From JBBIRT01 sp037441725 (GTDB lineage: Bacteria; Desulfobacterota; BSN033; UBA1163): DNA of 20,155 bases. The translations under genes were made by a program, and so were the position numbers. The stretch lies in contig JBBIRT010000057.1 of NCBI GenBank assembly GCA_037441725.1, positions 1 to 20,155 on the forward strand. Reading direction: 5' to 3'. Of this stretch, positions 1 to 7,421 are shown piece after piece. Position 1 is the stretch's first letter; the number at the start of each line of letters is the position of its first letter. The notes under the pieces were generated by a model. It ran no database searches and was not told where the DNA came from. It saw nothing but the letters and a program-made list of their open reading frames with translations.

Positions 1-877
1 AGAGAAGTTGAGGGGTTAGAGAAATCTCCGGGACAAGAACAATGGCCTCTCGTCCTTGACGAAGCACCTCTTCAATGGCCCGGAGATAAATCTCTGTTTT
101 TCCACTTCCAGTGACTCCAAAAAGGAGAAAAGGGGAATATTGTTTTGAACGGATTCCTTGAATAATCTCATCCAGAACGATTTTTTGATGAGGAGTCAGT
201 TCGGGCTTAGGGTAAGGTTTGAGGCCCGATATCCAATTTAACATCTCCTCTTGTTTTTTCGAAAAAATACGGCTTGGCTCACCCCCCTGACACTTAACCC
301 ATCCCTCCCCTCTGGGTTTAATCTCTTTCCCTCTTATTTCAGATTCAATCGTAAGAAGTCCTTTTTTCCTTAGGGAAAAGAGGTGGGTCCTTGATAACTT
401 ACCAGGAAAGAGTTTTAATATCTTTTTAAGAGAAATCTTCCCATTCCTTTCAATTTCTTTAAGCACCTCTTCTTGAACCGAATCCAAACGACCTTTAGCC
501 ATCATCTCCTTCCCATCTGGAGTGAGACTCAGGATCAATTCACTCTTCAAATGGAGGCCTGGGGGAAGGCCATTCTTAATCACTTCCCCTAAGGGATAGA
601 GGTAGTAACCCGAAATCCAGCGGTAGAAACGGAGCATAGCCGGGTTGATTAAAGGGATCTCATCGAGTACATCTTCAACCTCCCGTAATTTTTCCTCAAC
701 ACCTTTAGGGACTTGGCTCAATAAATCGACTGAAAATCCTGTCACTCTCCTTGTCCTGAAAGGGACAAGGACCCTCATTCCTATTTGAAGGAAATCTCTC
801 ATCTTTTCAGGAATGTGATAGTAAAAGGTCTTATTGACAGGTAGGGCAATAGCTACTTCAACAACCCTTCTCATCAT
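1..877 (-). CDS. priA: Primosomal replication restart helicase PriA (N-terminal part, truncated by the window edge)
   Basis: By family, PriA is a 3'-to-5' DNA helicase that reloads the replisome at collapsed forks. The 292 visible codons start MMRRVVEVAIALPVNKTFYY, the usual PriA 3'-DNA-binding domain (about residues 1-100). A winged-helix region follows. The helicase core then begins with a Walker A motif, GVTGSGKTEIYL (about residue 260), and the PriA-typical VPEISLTPQ (motif Ia) lies at the very edge of the window. The Walker B, zinc-binding and C-terminal domains lie outside. The start is the first of two consecutive ATGs (877 or 874). An AAGGGG stretch about 11 bases upstream could act as ribosome binding site. 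The gene begins 30 bases after the probable end of the preceding gene (908), so the two may be cotranscribed. Confidence 0.93.
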   Translation of the reverse strand, partial: MMRRVVEVAIALPVNKTFYYHIPEKMRDFLQIGMRVLVPFRTRRVTGFSVDLLSQVPKGVEEKLREVEDVLDEIPLINPAMLRFYRWISGYYLYPLGEVIKNGLPPGLHLKSELILSLTPDGKEMMAKGRLDSVQEEVLKEIERNGKISLKKILKLFPGKLSRTHLFSLRKKGLLTIESEIRGKEIKPRGEGWVKCQGGEPSRIFSKKQEEMLNWISGLKPYPKPELTPHQKIVLDEIIQGIRSKQYSPFLLFGVTGSGKTEIYLRAIEEVLRQGREAIVLVPEISLTPQLL

Positions 878-907
878 TCCCAAATTATCCCCTTTTAAAT
901 CTGTTTG

Positions 908-1150
908 TCAAATCTCATAGGGTATTGGATCCAAGAAATATTCCTTTTCACCTCTTAAGCGAAGGAAGGGAAGATTTCCTTCTTTAATAGAGAAGGATAC
1001 ATAAACAGCCACACCAATAAGGAGAAGAGAAAAATGATTGAAATGAATAACAAAATAGAAATAAAAGGTGAAAGGTGATTATGGAAAGGATCGAATGGCT
1101 GATCCTTCAAAGGTTTTTCCTCAGGGACATAATAGAAATATCGCTGTGGG
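908..1150 (-). other. Out-of-frame C-terminal continuation of the upstream protein, with a membrane segment
   Basis: Downstream of the CCCC run the next frame is open and reads RYFYYVPEEKPLKDQPFDPF, then a hydrophobic stretch (SILLFISIIF...). That frame stops at 955. However, the original frame becomes open again in the hydrophobic stretch and continues ...GVAVYVSFSIKEGNLPFLRL to a TGA at 908. Adding one T to the TTTTT run (1030-1034 on the plus strand) joins the two smoothly as one transmembrane helix with a polar tail ending DPIPYEI. The two indels compensate each other, and both fall in homopolymers. I infer a single ~227-residue protein with a C-terminal membrane anchor. The alternative is a genuinely decayed gene. 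Confidence 0.5.
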
Positions 1151-1591
1151 GTCTTTGACCTGTCCTGAATATTCTTTGATTGCTTTGTTTAATAGGTCTT
1201 TCAAATTATTTCCTCTTTCGATTCTCCTTCTCTCGATCACCTGTCCAAGATAGACCATCGAATGAGTGATCTCATCTTTTACATAGACCTTAAACTCAGC
1301 TGTCTTCCTTTCAGCATATAGGAATTCCATCCCTAAGTTTTGAAGTAATGGAGTGAAGGGGACCCTTCTTTCATCCTCGGAATAAACCTCTTCTAACCTC
1401 TTTAACTTCTCTAATTGGCAACCATGACCAACAATTTCTGAAGCGCAGAAGGTATACTCTTTATAATGTAAGTGAAAACGACATAAGGTCCCTCCAACCA
1501 AGCAGCTTGAAATCTTCTGCTTTGTGACCAATTTAAGGAGTTCGGTTTTCCCCATTTTTCGCAATTCAACTCTGATTTTAAGGGGATCCAT
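1121..1591 (-). CDS. Unrecognised cysteine-containing protein, probably prematurely ended by a frame change
   Basis: I do not recognise this family. The 156-residue frame starts MDPLKIRVELRKMGKTEL and has a good ribosome binding site (AAGGAGA, 7 bases before the ATG). It has five cysteines, one of them in GGTLCRF and two around YTFCASEIVGHGC, and a basic helical stretch VIERRRIERGNNLKDLLNKA. It ends abruptly at GQVKDPTAIFLLCP, just after a CCCC run (1148-1151 on the plus strand). One fewer C there continues the protein smoothly as KDPQRYFYYVPEEKPL, followed by a hydrophobic segment. The annotated 156-residue end is therefore likely an artefact or a real mutation, and the intact protein would be about 227 residues. 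It lies upstream of priA on the same strand and diverges from glk. Function cannot be assigned. Confidence 0.6.
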   Translation of the reverse strand: MDPLKIRVELRKMGKTELLKLVTKQKISSCLVGGTLCRFHLHYKEYTFCASEIVGHGCQLEKLKRLEEVYSEDERRVPFTPLLQNLGMEFLYAERKTAEFKVYVKDEITHSMVYLGQVIERRRIERGNNLKDLLNKAIKEYSGQVKDPTAIFLLCP

Positions 1592-1690
1592 CGGAAACTC
1601 TCCTTAAGGCTACAAATTTATCCAAACTACAGAGAATACCAAGGGCTTTGTCCGTGGGGTACTATAATGGTACTCATTATCTCAAAATAA

Positions 1691-1728
1691 GAAAAAAATG
1701 GGAATAGGGTATTTCCCTTATTTTTTTC
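1691..1728. repeat. AT-rich imperfect inverted repeat, terminator-like
   Basis: A run of seven A, then TGGGAA, a short loop and TTTCCCTTA followed by seven T form an imperfect hairpin that reads the same way on both strands, like a bidirectional terminator. Both flanking genes start away from it, so it does not sit at a gene end. It may isolate the divergent promoters, or be part of the mobile debris in this gene-free stretch (1592-2035). Confidence 0.4.
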
Positions 1729-1865
1729 ATTTTAACTTTAGGATCCCAAATCTTTATAAAACCAAATGCCTTCCAACTGATGAATCTCTCACTCTTTTTT
1801 GAAATTCAATCTTCATTTAAAATCTTTTCGTTTTCAAAATACATACTTTCCCCCATTTCCACCCA

Positions 1866-1891
1866 TTCATTTAAAAGAATTCTTAAATGAA
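1866..1891. repeat. Perfect 9-bp inverted repeat
   Basis: TTCATTTAA (1866-1874) and TTAAATGAA (1883-1891) are perfect inverted copies around an 8-base loop. They lie 7 bases before the 129-bp repeat copy. The structure could be a hairpin or an operator for glk. No further evidence. Confidence 0.4.
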
Positions 1892-1898
1892 AAGAGTA

Positions 1899-2027
1899 AG
1901 AACTTCTTATGCTCTGGAGGGTTAGGATTGGTTGGATGAAATGATCCCCTTTATAAAATTTTCAGAGATATTCACCCCTGATTCTAATATAGTTCCCTGC
2001 TTCAGAGATGCATTCCCTATGGGTTAA
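1899..2027 (+). repeat. 129-bp interspersed repeat, copy 1
   Basis: This stretch aligns without any gap to 12618-12746. By hand count about 97 of 129 bases are identical. Shared blocks include CTTTATAA, GAGATATTC, CTCTAAT/TTCTAAT and GATGCATT, and both end ...TAA. Differences are spread throughout. One forward frame reads D-W-L-D-E...FTPDSNIVP and stops at the same TAA in both copies, but it has an in-frame TAG upstream here. The repeat may be a solo end of the decayed element at 12285-12746. It ends 8 bases before the glk -35 box. Confidence 0.7.
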
Positions 2028-2035
2028 ACTTCTTA

Positions 2036-2064
2036 TTGACACTTGATTTGAGGATAGCTATAAA
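2036..2064 (+). promoter_or_regulatory. Sigma70-type promoter of glk, probably leaderless
   Basis: TTGACA (2036-2041), a 17-base spacer and TATAAA (2059-2064) form a near-perfect vegetative promoter. The expected start of transcription is 2070-2072, which is the ATG of glk (2072). No Shine-Dalgarno sequence is available at normal spacing, as expected for a leaderless message. Confidence 0.75.
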
Positions 2065-2071
2065 AAGAGAG

Positions 2072-3064
2072 ATGAAAAGAATTCTGGCTGGGGATATTGG
2101 TGGGACGAAGACGCAATTGGGCTTTTTTGAGTCCTTTGAAGGCCGCCTCCGCTGCGTTTTTGAAAAAACCTATTCGAGCAAGGATTTTCAAGGCCTTGAG
2201 GGCGTCCTCATCGATTTTATGAAGGGTCTGACTGGAATTGATTCAGCCTGTTTTGGGGTGGCAGCCCCAGTGATTGGGAAGAGGATCAAGCTGACTAACC
2301 TTCCCTGGACCATTGACATCCAGAAGCTTAAGAAAGAATTTTCCCTACCAAAATTAGAAATCATCAATGACCTGGTGGCTAATGCCTATGGAACCATCTA
2401 TTTGAAAAAGAAAGACCTCAAGACCTTAAACCCTGGAAAAAGAATGGTAGGAAATGCTGCATTGCTATCAGCCGGAACAGGATTAGGCGAAGCCATTCTG
2501 TTTTGGAATGGAAAGGGCTATGTCCCCTCTCCCTCAGAGGGAGGCCATGTTGATTTCGGACCAAGAAACGAATTGGAGATTGAGCTACTCCAATATCTAA
2601 TCGAACAATTCGGTCATGTCAGTTATGAAAGGATTCTCTCTGGCTCAGGTCTTTTTCATATTTATCAATTCCTGAGGGATGAGAAAAAAGTCTCCCCAGA
2701 ACCCCCATGGCTCTCAGAAAGATTGAGAGAAAAAGATCCTCCTGTAGTGATCTCCGAGGAGGCACGAATAAAGAGGAATAAACTCTGTCAACTCGCACTT
2801 GAAATCTTCGTCTCGATTTATGGCGCAGCTGCTGGCAATCTTGCCCTTCATTCCATGGCAGTGGGTGGAGTTTATTTAGGAGGAGGAATTGCCCCTAAGA
2901 TCTTATGGAAATTGGAGGAGGGAACCTTTATGAAGGCCTTTAAGGATAAAGGACGATACAGTGATTTTGTTGCCAGGATTCCTGTAAAGGTGATCATGAA
3001 TGAGAGGACAGCCCTCCTTGGAGCAGCTTGGTGGGCCAGGAATGTTTTAATAAAGGATGTTTAA
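2072..3064 (+). CDS. glk: Glucokinase
   Basis: ATP-dependent phosphorylation of glucose to glucose 6-phosphate in the cytoplasm. The 330-residue protein is of the bacterial Glk type and of normal length. It begins MKRILAGDIGGTKTQLG, the phosphate-binding loop of the ASKHA fold. It has IINDLVANAYG with the catalytic Asp at residue 100, LSAGTGLGEA, the sugar-binding PSEGGHVDFGP, and a late glycine-rich VYLGGGIAPK. The frame is open from a TTG at 2036, but that TTG is part of the -35 box and has no ribosome binding site, so the ATG at 2072 is chosen. The gene overlaps nothing real downstream. pgi starts 26 bases after its stop, and the two form an upper-glycolysis pair. Confidence 0.93.
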   Translation: MKRILAGDIGGTKTQLGFFESFEGRLRCVFEKTYSSKDFQGLEGVLIDFMKGLTGIDSACFGVAAPVIGKRIKLTNLPWTIDIQKLKKEFSLPKLEIINDLVANAYGTIYLKKKDLKTLNPGKRMVGNAALLSAGTGLGEAILFWNGKGYVPSPSEGGHVDFGPRNELEIELLQYLIEQFGHVSYERILSGSGLFHIYQFLRDEKKVSPEPPWLSERLREKDPPVVISEEARIKRNKLCQLALEIFVSIYGAAAGNLALHSMAVGGVYLGGGIAPKILWKLEEGTFMKAFKDKGRYSDFVARIPVKVIMNERTALLGAAWWARNVLIKDV

Positions 3065-3090
3065 ATCCTCTATTCAAGAGAGGGAAGAAG

Positions 3091-4683
3091 ATGGATGGTA
3101 AAGAGGGGTGGAAGAGATATAGGGATGAGCTGACCTACTATCCAGATCTGGGTTTGAGGTTGGATCTCAGTCGAATGGGAATCGGGATTCGTTTCTACCA
3201 TCAAATGGAACAAAAGATACAGAAAGCCTTTCAGGATATGGAAGCCCTTGAATCAGGAACCATTGCAAATCCAGATGAACAGAGGATGGTTGGACATTAC
3301 TGGTTGCGGGCTCCTCAACTGGCCCCGAGCAAAGAAATTTCTCGGGAGATTTCAAAAAACATTCAAAGGATAAAAGATTTCTCAAAAGAGGTCCACACAG
3401 GGAAAGTCCACCCCCAAAGGGGTAAACGTTTCTCCAAAATGTTAATCATAGGCATTGGGGGATCTGTCCTCGGCCCTCAGCTTCTCTCCCATTCCCTAAA
3501 AACTCCTAAAGACCTGATGCGTCCCTATTTTTTTGACAATACCGATCCAGATGGATTTGATCTTGTATTAAGTGAGATTAAGGAAGACCTTACAGAAACG
3601 CTCACGGTGGTTATCTCCAAAAGTGGAAAGACCCAAGAAACTCAAAATGGAATGCTTGAAGCCAAAGAAGCCTATCAAAGGAGAGGGCTTGATTTTGAAA
3701 AGCATGCCATCGCAATCACCCAAGCCAATAGCCTTCTTGATCACCTTGCCAGGAGTGAGGGCTGGATAAGGAGGTTTCCCATTTGGGAATGGGTGGGGGG
3801 AAGGACTTCCGTGACCTCTTCTGCAGGGCTTCTACCGGCTGCCCTCCAAGGAATCGATATTGACACATTCTTGGAGGGGGCCCGTTTATGCGATGAAATT
3901 ACCCGGACGAAGGATTGGCGAACCAATCCAGCAGCTCTCTTAGCACTGGCGTGGTATCATGCGACCAAAGGTCATGGTAAAAAGGATATGATTATTTTAC
4001 CCTATAAGGATCGGCTTCAACTCTTCCCAAAATATCTTCAACAGCTCATCATGGAATCTCTCGGTAAAGAGAGAGATCTTCTTGGCAAAATAGTCCACCA
4101 AGGAATTTCGGTCTACGGGAATAAAGGTTCGACAGACCAACATGCCTATGTTCAGCAATTGCGTGAGGGAATAAACAATTTCTTTGTCACCTTTATTGAG
4201 GTCCTCAAGGATCGTGAAGGAAGATCGGTCAGGGTCAACGGAAGTGCCACCAGTGGAGATTATCTCAATGCCTTTCTCCAAGGAACCCGAAATGCTCTCA
4301 ATGGGACAGGTAGGCAATCCATAACGTTGACGATTGAGAAAATCGATCCTCGTTCTATTGGGACCCTCATCGCCCTATATGAGCGAACGGTCGGTTTTTA
4401 CGCCTCCCTCATCAATGTCAATGCCTACCATCAACCAGGAGTGGAGGCAGGTAAAAAAGGAGCAGAGCGGGTAATTCAGCTTCAGACCAAAGTGATTGAA
4501 TTTTTAAAGAAAGAAAGGGGAAGATCTTTTACCGCTGAAGAAATTTCATTGGCCATCGGGGCAGGGGAGGAGGTTGAGATGATCTTTAAATTATTAGAAC
4601 ATGCGACGGCTAATGTGGATCACCCGATTCAAAGGATCCCCACCCAATCTCTCTTTCTTACCCAATATCGGTATCAGAGCTGA
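3091..4683 (+). CDS. pgi: Glucose-6-phosphate isomerase
   Basis: Interconverts glucose 6-phosphate and fructose 6-phosphate in the cytoplasm. The 530-residue protein has the double SIS fold: IIGIGGSVLGPQLLSHSL in the first domain, VVISKSGKTQETQNGMLEAK for phosphate binding, WVGGRTSVTSSAGLLPAALQ, the catalytic Glu322 in LIMESLGKERDL, and His351 in GSTDQHAYVQQ. The frame is open from 3028 inside glk, but the ATG at 3091 is preceded by AGGGAAG at good spacing and gives a normal N-terminus. It is cotranscribed with glk (26-base gap). Its stop overlaps the convergent amylase gene by 10 bases. No terminator is visible at the junction. Confidence 0.95.
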   Translation: MDGKEGWKRYRDELTYYPDLGLRLDLSRMGIGIRFYHQMEQKIQKAFQDMEALESGTIANPDEQRMVGHYWLRAPQLAPSKEISREISKNIQRIKDFSKEVHTGKVHPQRGKRFSKMLIIGIGGSVLGPQLLSHSLKTPKDLMRPYFFDNTDPDGFDLVLSEIKEDLTETLTVVISKSGKTQETQNGMLEAKEAYQRRGLDFEKHAIAITQANSLLDHLARSEGWIRRFPIWEWVGGRTSVTSSAGLLPAALQGIDIDTFLEGARLCDEITRTKDWRTNPAALLALAWYHATKGHGKKDMIILPYKDRLQLFPKYLQQLIMESLGKERDLLGKIVHQGISVYGNKGSTDQHAYVQQLREGINNFFVTFIEVLKDREGRSVRVNGSATSGDYLNAFLQGTRNALNGTGRQSITLTIEKIDPRSIGTLIALYERTVGFYASLINVNAYHQPGVEAGKKGAERVIQLQTKVIEFLKKERGRSFTAEEISLAIGAGEEVEMIFKLLEHATANVDHPIQRIPTQSLFLTQYRYQS

Positions 4684-7244
4684 CCCATAGAATTGTCTTG
4701 GACCCCAGGAGGAGCAGATTCGATAATCTTAAAAAACCTTTCTATATTAAATCCCAATTTCTCAGCCAGGGGAAGAAGCGAGGTAGGAAAAGGCTTCGTT
4801 TCTCCCTCTCCCCACCAAGCCTTTTCAAGCTCCTCTAACCCTTTTTTCAACCTTTGGCCCAATAGGTTTTGAGCCTCCTCCAGAGAGATTCTCAAATCCC
4901 ATCTCCTTGCTGAATCGATGAGGGCGAGGATCTCCTCCATCTGTTCGGGTCGATAAGAAAAAACGGATATTTCATCCCCTAAAAGGGTCTCCATCTTCTC
5001 CTTAAGGATTTGATTCAAAAGGAGGAGTGATTTCTCTTTTCTCAAAGAATAGTGATGCTCCTTTGCCTCTTGAAGGATTCGGTCAATTTCCCCTCTCTGC
5101 TGGGTGGTCTTAAAATCTCGTCCCAATGCTTTGATCTCTTCGAAGAGGCGATGGCTGAGGGTCACCTCTGCGGCGATACGAATCTCATAGGGAATCTCCA
5201 TCCCCTCTTTAGACAATACCTCCACCCTCTGCTTCGTCTGATCAAAAAGAGTACCATAGATCTGACAATGTTCATCAAATTCTTTCTGAATCAGTTTCTG
5301 AAAGATATCCTTCCTCTCTTCTCGTAAGGTATCTCGAATCGTTAAAATTCGATTTCCAAGGAGGGAGGAAAAAATTTTTCCTATTTCCTCTTCACTCTTT
5401 TCAAAATTCTCAAATACCCTTTCCTTTAAATGGTCAAAGGATAGCCCTACTTGCTTCTCTGAGACCCAGGTGCGAAAGATCTCATTTGGGGATGGAATCA
5501 TTCCGAATAGAAATTCATGGGGCTCTGGGATAACCTCAGAGATCACTCGAACCTGTCCTATCCGCCGCAAGTCTCTTCCCTCTCCAACCTTTTCATCATA
5601 GATCCTTTCAACGAGGTAGGAAAAAATTCTCTTCCTCTGCTGATCATCCTCCCAGAGGGAGGAGAGGACAAAGTGATTCACCACTTTTTCAGGGGTGACC
5701 CATTTCGGTTTCACAAAATGGTGGTAGATTTGATCCCCTCTTCCCATCTCGGGGAGATTGCTTTTGGCTTCGGATAAGAGTTGAAGAAATTTTTTCTCGA
5801 TCTCTTGTCCTGTTATCTCTTCTCCTAACTGGATAGCCCGGGAGGCGTGTTGAAGAATGAGAATGGTCTCAACCCCGGCTAAATCTGCAAAAAACCACCC
5901 ACAACTCGTATACATCTTTAAAGCATGGCGCTGCATCTCTAATAGTTTAAGTCCTTTGATCCTTTTTTTGTCATCAAGGCCTTTGAGTCCATATTGATGA
6001 AAAAATGTTTTCACCTTTTCTTCCGAACGATTCAAAATCACCTCAATATATCCATTTCTTGCCTTCCAGACATCCTGGAAGATCTCCTCTCCTTCCCTCT
6101 CAAAGATTGAACTGAGTTGCTCTCTTAAAAAATCGAGGGCTTCTCTTAGAGGTTTTCTCCATTGTTGATTCCATCCGGGTCTTCCTCCTGTACTACATCC
6201 GCAGTCTTCTCTCCATCTTGCCACCCCATGACTACAGCTCCAGGAAGATCCCTCTCCCTTTGGCCCTTCGTCGATTTCAACTTCATAAATAGGAGGGAAC
6301 CGTTTAAGGAAGGTCCCGTAGTTAATGATTTCGAGGCCAACCGAATGGAATCCCTTCTCGATGGCATAGGCCAAAGCCATCTCCCCAAATTTCTTATGGT
6401 GACCGTAGGTCTCCCCATCGGTGGCAATGTGAATGATTTGGGGCCTCCCCTTGGACTCCTGATAAAACTGAGTGAATCGGTGGCAGAAGGCATCTCCATC
6501 TCTTAAGAGATCTGCAAAGGCAATCTCCTTGGCCATGACCCCATTATAGAAAAATATATCAATGAACTGCTCCCAGATCTTTTTCCCAGACACGTCTTTC
6601 ACAAACCACCGATAGGGTTGAGTGGTATCAATTCGTCCGTGAGAAACATCGGTCCATCTCCTCCCCCCTAAAGGCCTCACCCTCTGGGCCTGGAATGGAC
6701 TCAAGATGAGATAACGCATTCCATTTTTTATCAATACCTTGAGGGTCTCAGTATTCACGGCTGTTTCGGGCAGCCAGATAGCCTCTGGTTTTCGTTGAAA
6801 CCTTTTCTCGAAGTCAGCAATCCCCCACCAGATCTCTGTCTCTTTATCCCTCTCATTGGCTAAAGGCAAGATGATGTGATGATAAACCTGCGCAATGGCA
6901 TTTCCGTGACCAAATCGTTTCATGCTTTCTTGATCCCCTTCCAGAATTTTATGATAGACCGAAGGGAATCTCTTCTCCAACCAGGTGAGGAGGGTAGGGC
7001 CAAAATTGAAATTGATAAAGGAATAATTATTAATGATTTCTAAAATCCTTCCTTTTTCATCCAGAACCCGGGCATAACCATTGGGCCGATAACATTCTAA
7101 AGTGATCCGTTCATTCCAGTCATGAAAAGGATGGGCACTTTCCTCTTCCTCAACGAACTCAAGCCAAGGGTTCTCCCTGGGTGGCTGATAAAAATGGCCA
7201 TGGATCACGATATAGGCATCTTTCAACCTTCGGATATTCACCAT
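4674..7244 (-). CDS. Glycoside hydrolase family 57 enzyme with DUF3536 (alpha-amylase/alpha-mannosidase type)
   Basis: Large cytoplasmic enzyme of 856 residues, with no signal peptide, probably acting on alpha-glucans such as glycogen. GH57 motifs are in order: VIHGHFYQPPRENPWL (about residues 13-28), a GNAIAQVYHH motif (around residue 114), AIWLPETAVN with the candidate catalytic Glu160, and HIATDGETYGHHKKFG with Asp276. The SSWSCSHGVARWREDCGC stretch is typical of the DUF3536 subgroup. The C-terminal half is helical and charged. GH57 members include amylases, branching enzymes and 4-alpha-glucanotransferases, and the exact activity cannot be read from sequence. The start ATG has a GGGGAGAG ribosome binding site. 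The gene converges on glk-pgi with a 10-base overlap, fitting a glucan-to-glycolysis role. Confidence 0.85.
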   Translation of the reverse strand: MVNIRRLKDAYIVIHGHFYQPPRENPWLEFVEEEESAHPFHDWNERITLECYRPNGYARVLDEKGRILEIINNYSFINFNFGPTLLTWLEKRFPSVYHKILEGDQESMKRFGHGNAIAQVYHHIILPLANERDKETEIWWGIADFEKRFQRKPEAIWLPETAVNTETLKVLIKNGMRYLILSPFQAQRVRPLGGRRWTDVSHGRIDTTQPYRWFVKDVSGKKIWEQFIDIFFYNGVMAKEIAFADLLRDGDAFCHRFTQFYQESKGRPQIIHIATDGETYGHHKKFGEMALAYAIEKGFHSVGLEIINYGTFLKRFPPIYEVEIDEGPKGEGSSWSCSHGVARWREDCGCSTGGRPGWNQQWRKPLREALDFLREQLSSIFEREGEEIFQDVWKARNGYIEVILNRSEEKVKTFFHQYGLKGLDDKKRIKGLKLLEMQRHALKMYTSCGWFFADLAGVETILILQHASRAIQLGEEITGQEIEKKFLQLLSEAKSNLPEMGRGDQIYHHFVKPKWVTPEKVVNHFVLSSLWEDDQQRKRIFSYLVERIYDEKVGEGRDLRRIGQVRVISEVIPEPHEFLFGMIPSPNEIFRTWVSEKQVGLSFDHLKERVFENFEKSEEEIGKIFSSLLGNRILTIRDTLREERKDIFQKLIQKEFDEHCQIYGTLFDQTKQRVEVLSKEGMEIPYEIRIAAEVTLSHRLFEEIKALGRDFKTTQQRGEIDRILQEAKEHHYSLRKEKSLLLLNQILKEKMETLLGDEISVFSYRPEQMEEILALIDSARRWDLRISLEEAQNLLGQRLKKGLEELEKAWWGEGETKPFPTSLLPLAEKLGFNIERFFKIIESAPPGVQDNSMGQL

Positions 7245-7421
7245 CCTTCAACTCTCCCCTAATCCCTTCTTTTTAAAATTAAAACCCCTTTAACTCGAGA
7301 GGCCTTAGGGATATTCCTCAAGCGATTTTAAAGATCCTATAAAATTATTTTTCTCCCTCCTTGAAGCTCATGGTATGATTATAGGATGGATTCCTTTTGG
7401 ATGGGTCGGTGGATTGGACAA

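Noticed and set aside
1068..1253. Plus-strand 61-codon open frame
   Set aside because: Lies opposite protein-like sequence of the minus-strand gene; no ribosome binding site and no recognisable composition.
2036..2071. Upstream TTG start for glucokinase adding 12 residues
   Set aside because: The TTG is the first half of a TTGACA -35 box, has no ribosome binding site, and the added residues are not part of the family.
7245..7421. Possible repeat relic between amylase and aconitase (CCTTAGGGATATTCC)
   Set aside because: Resembles the element end over only about 12 bases, with no further alignment.
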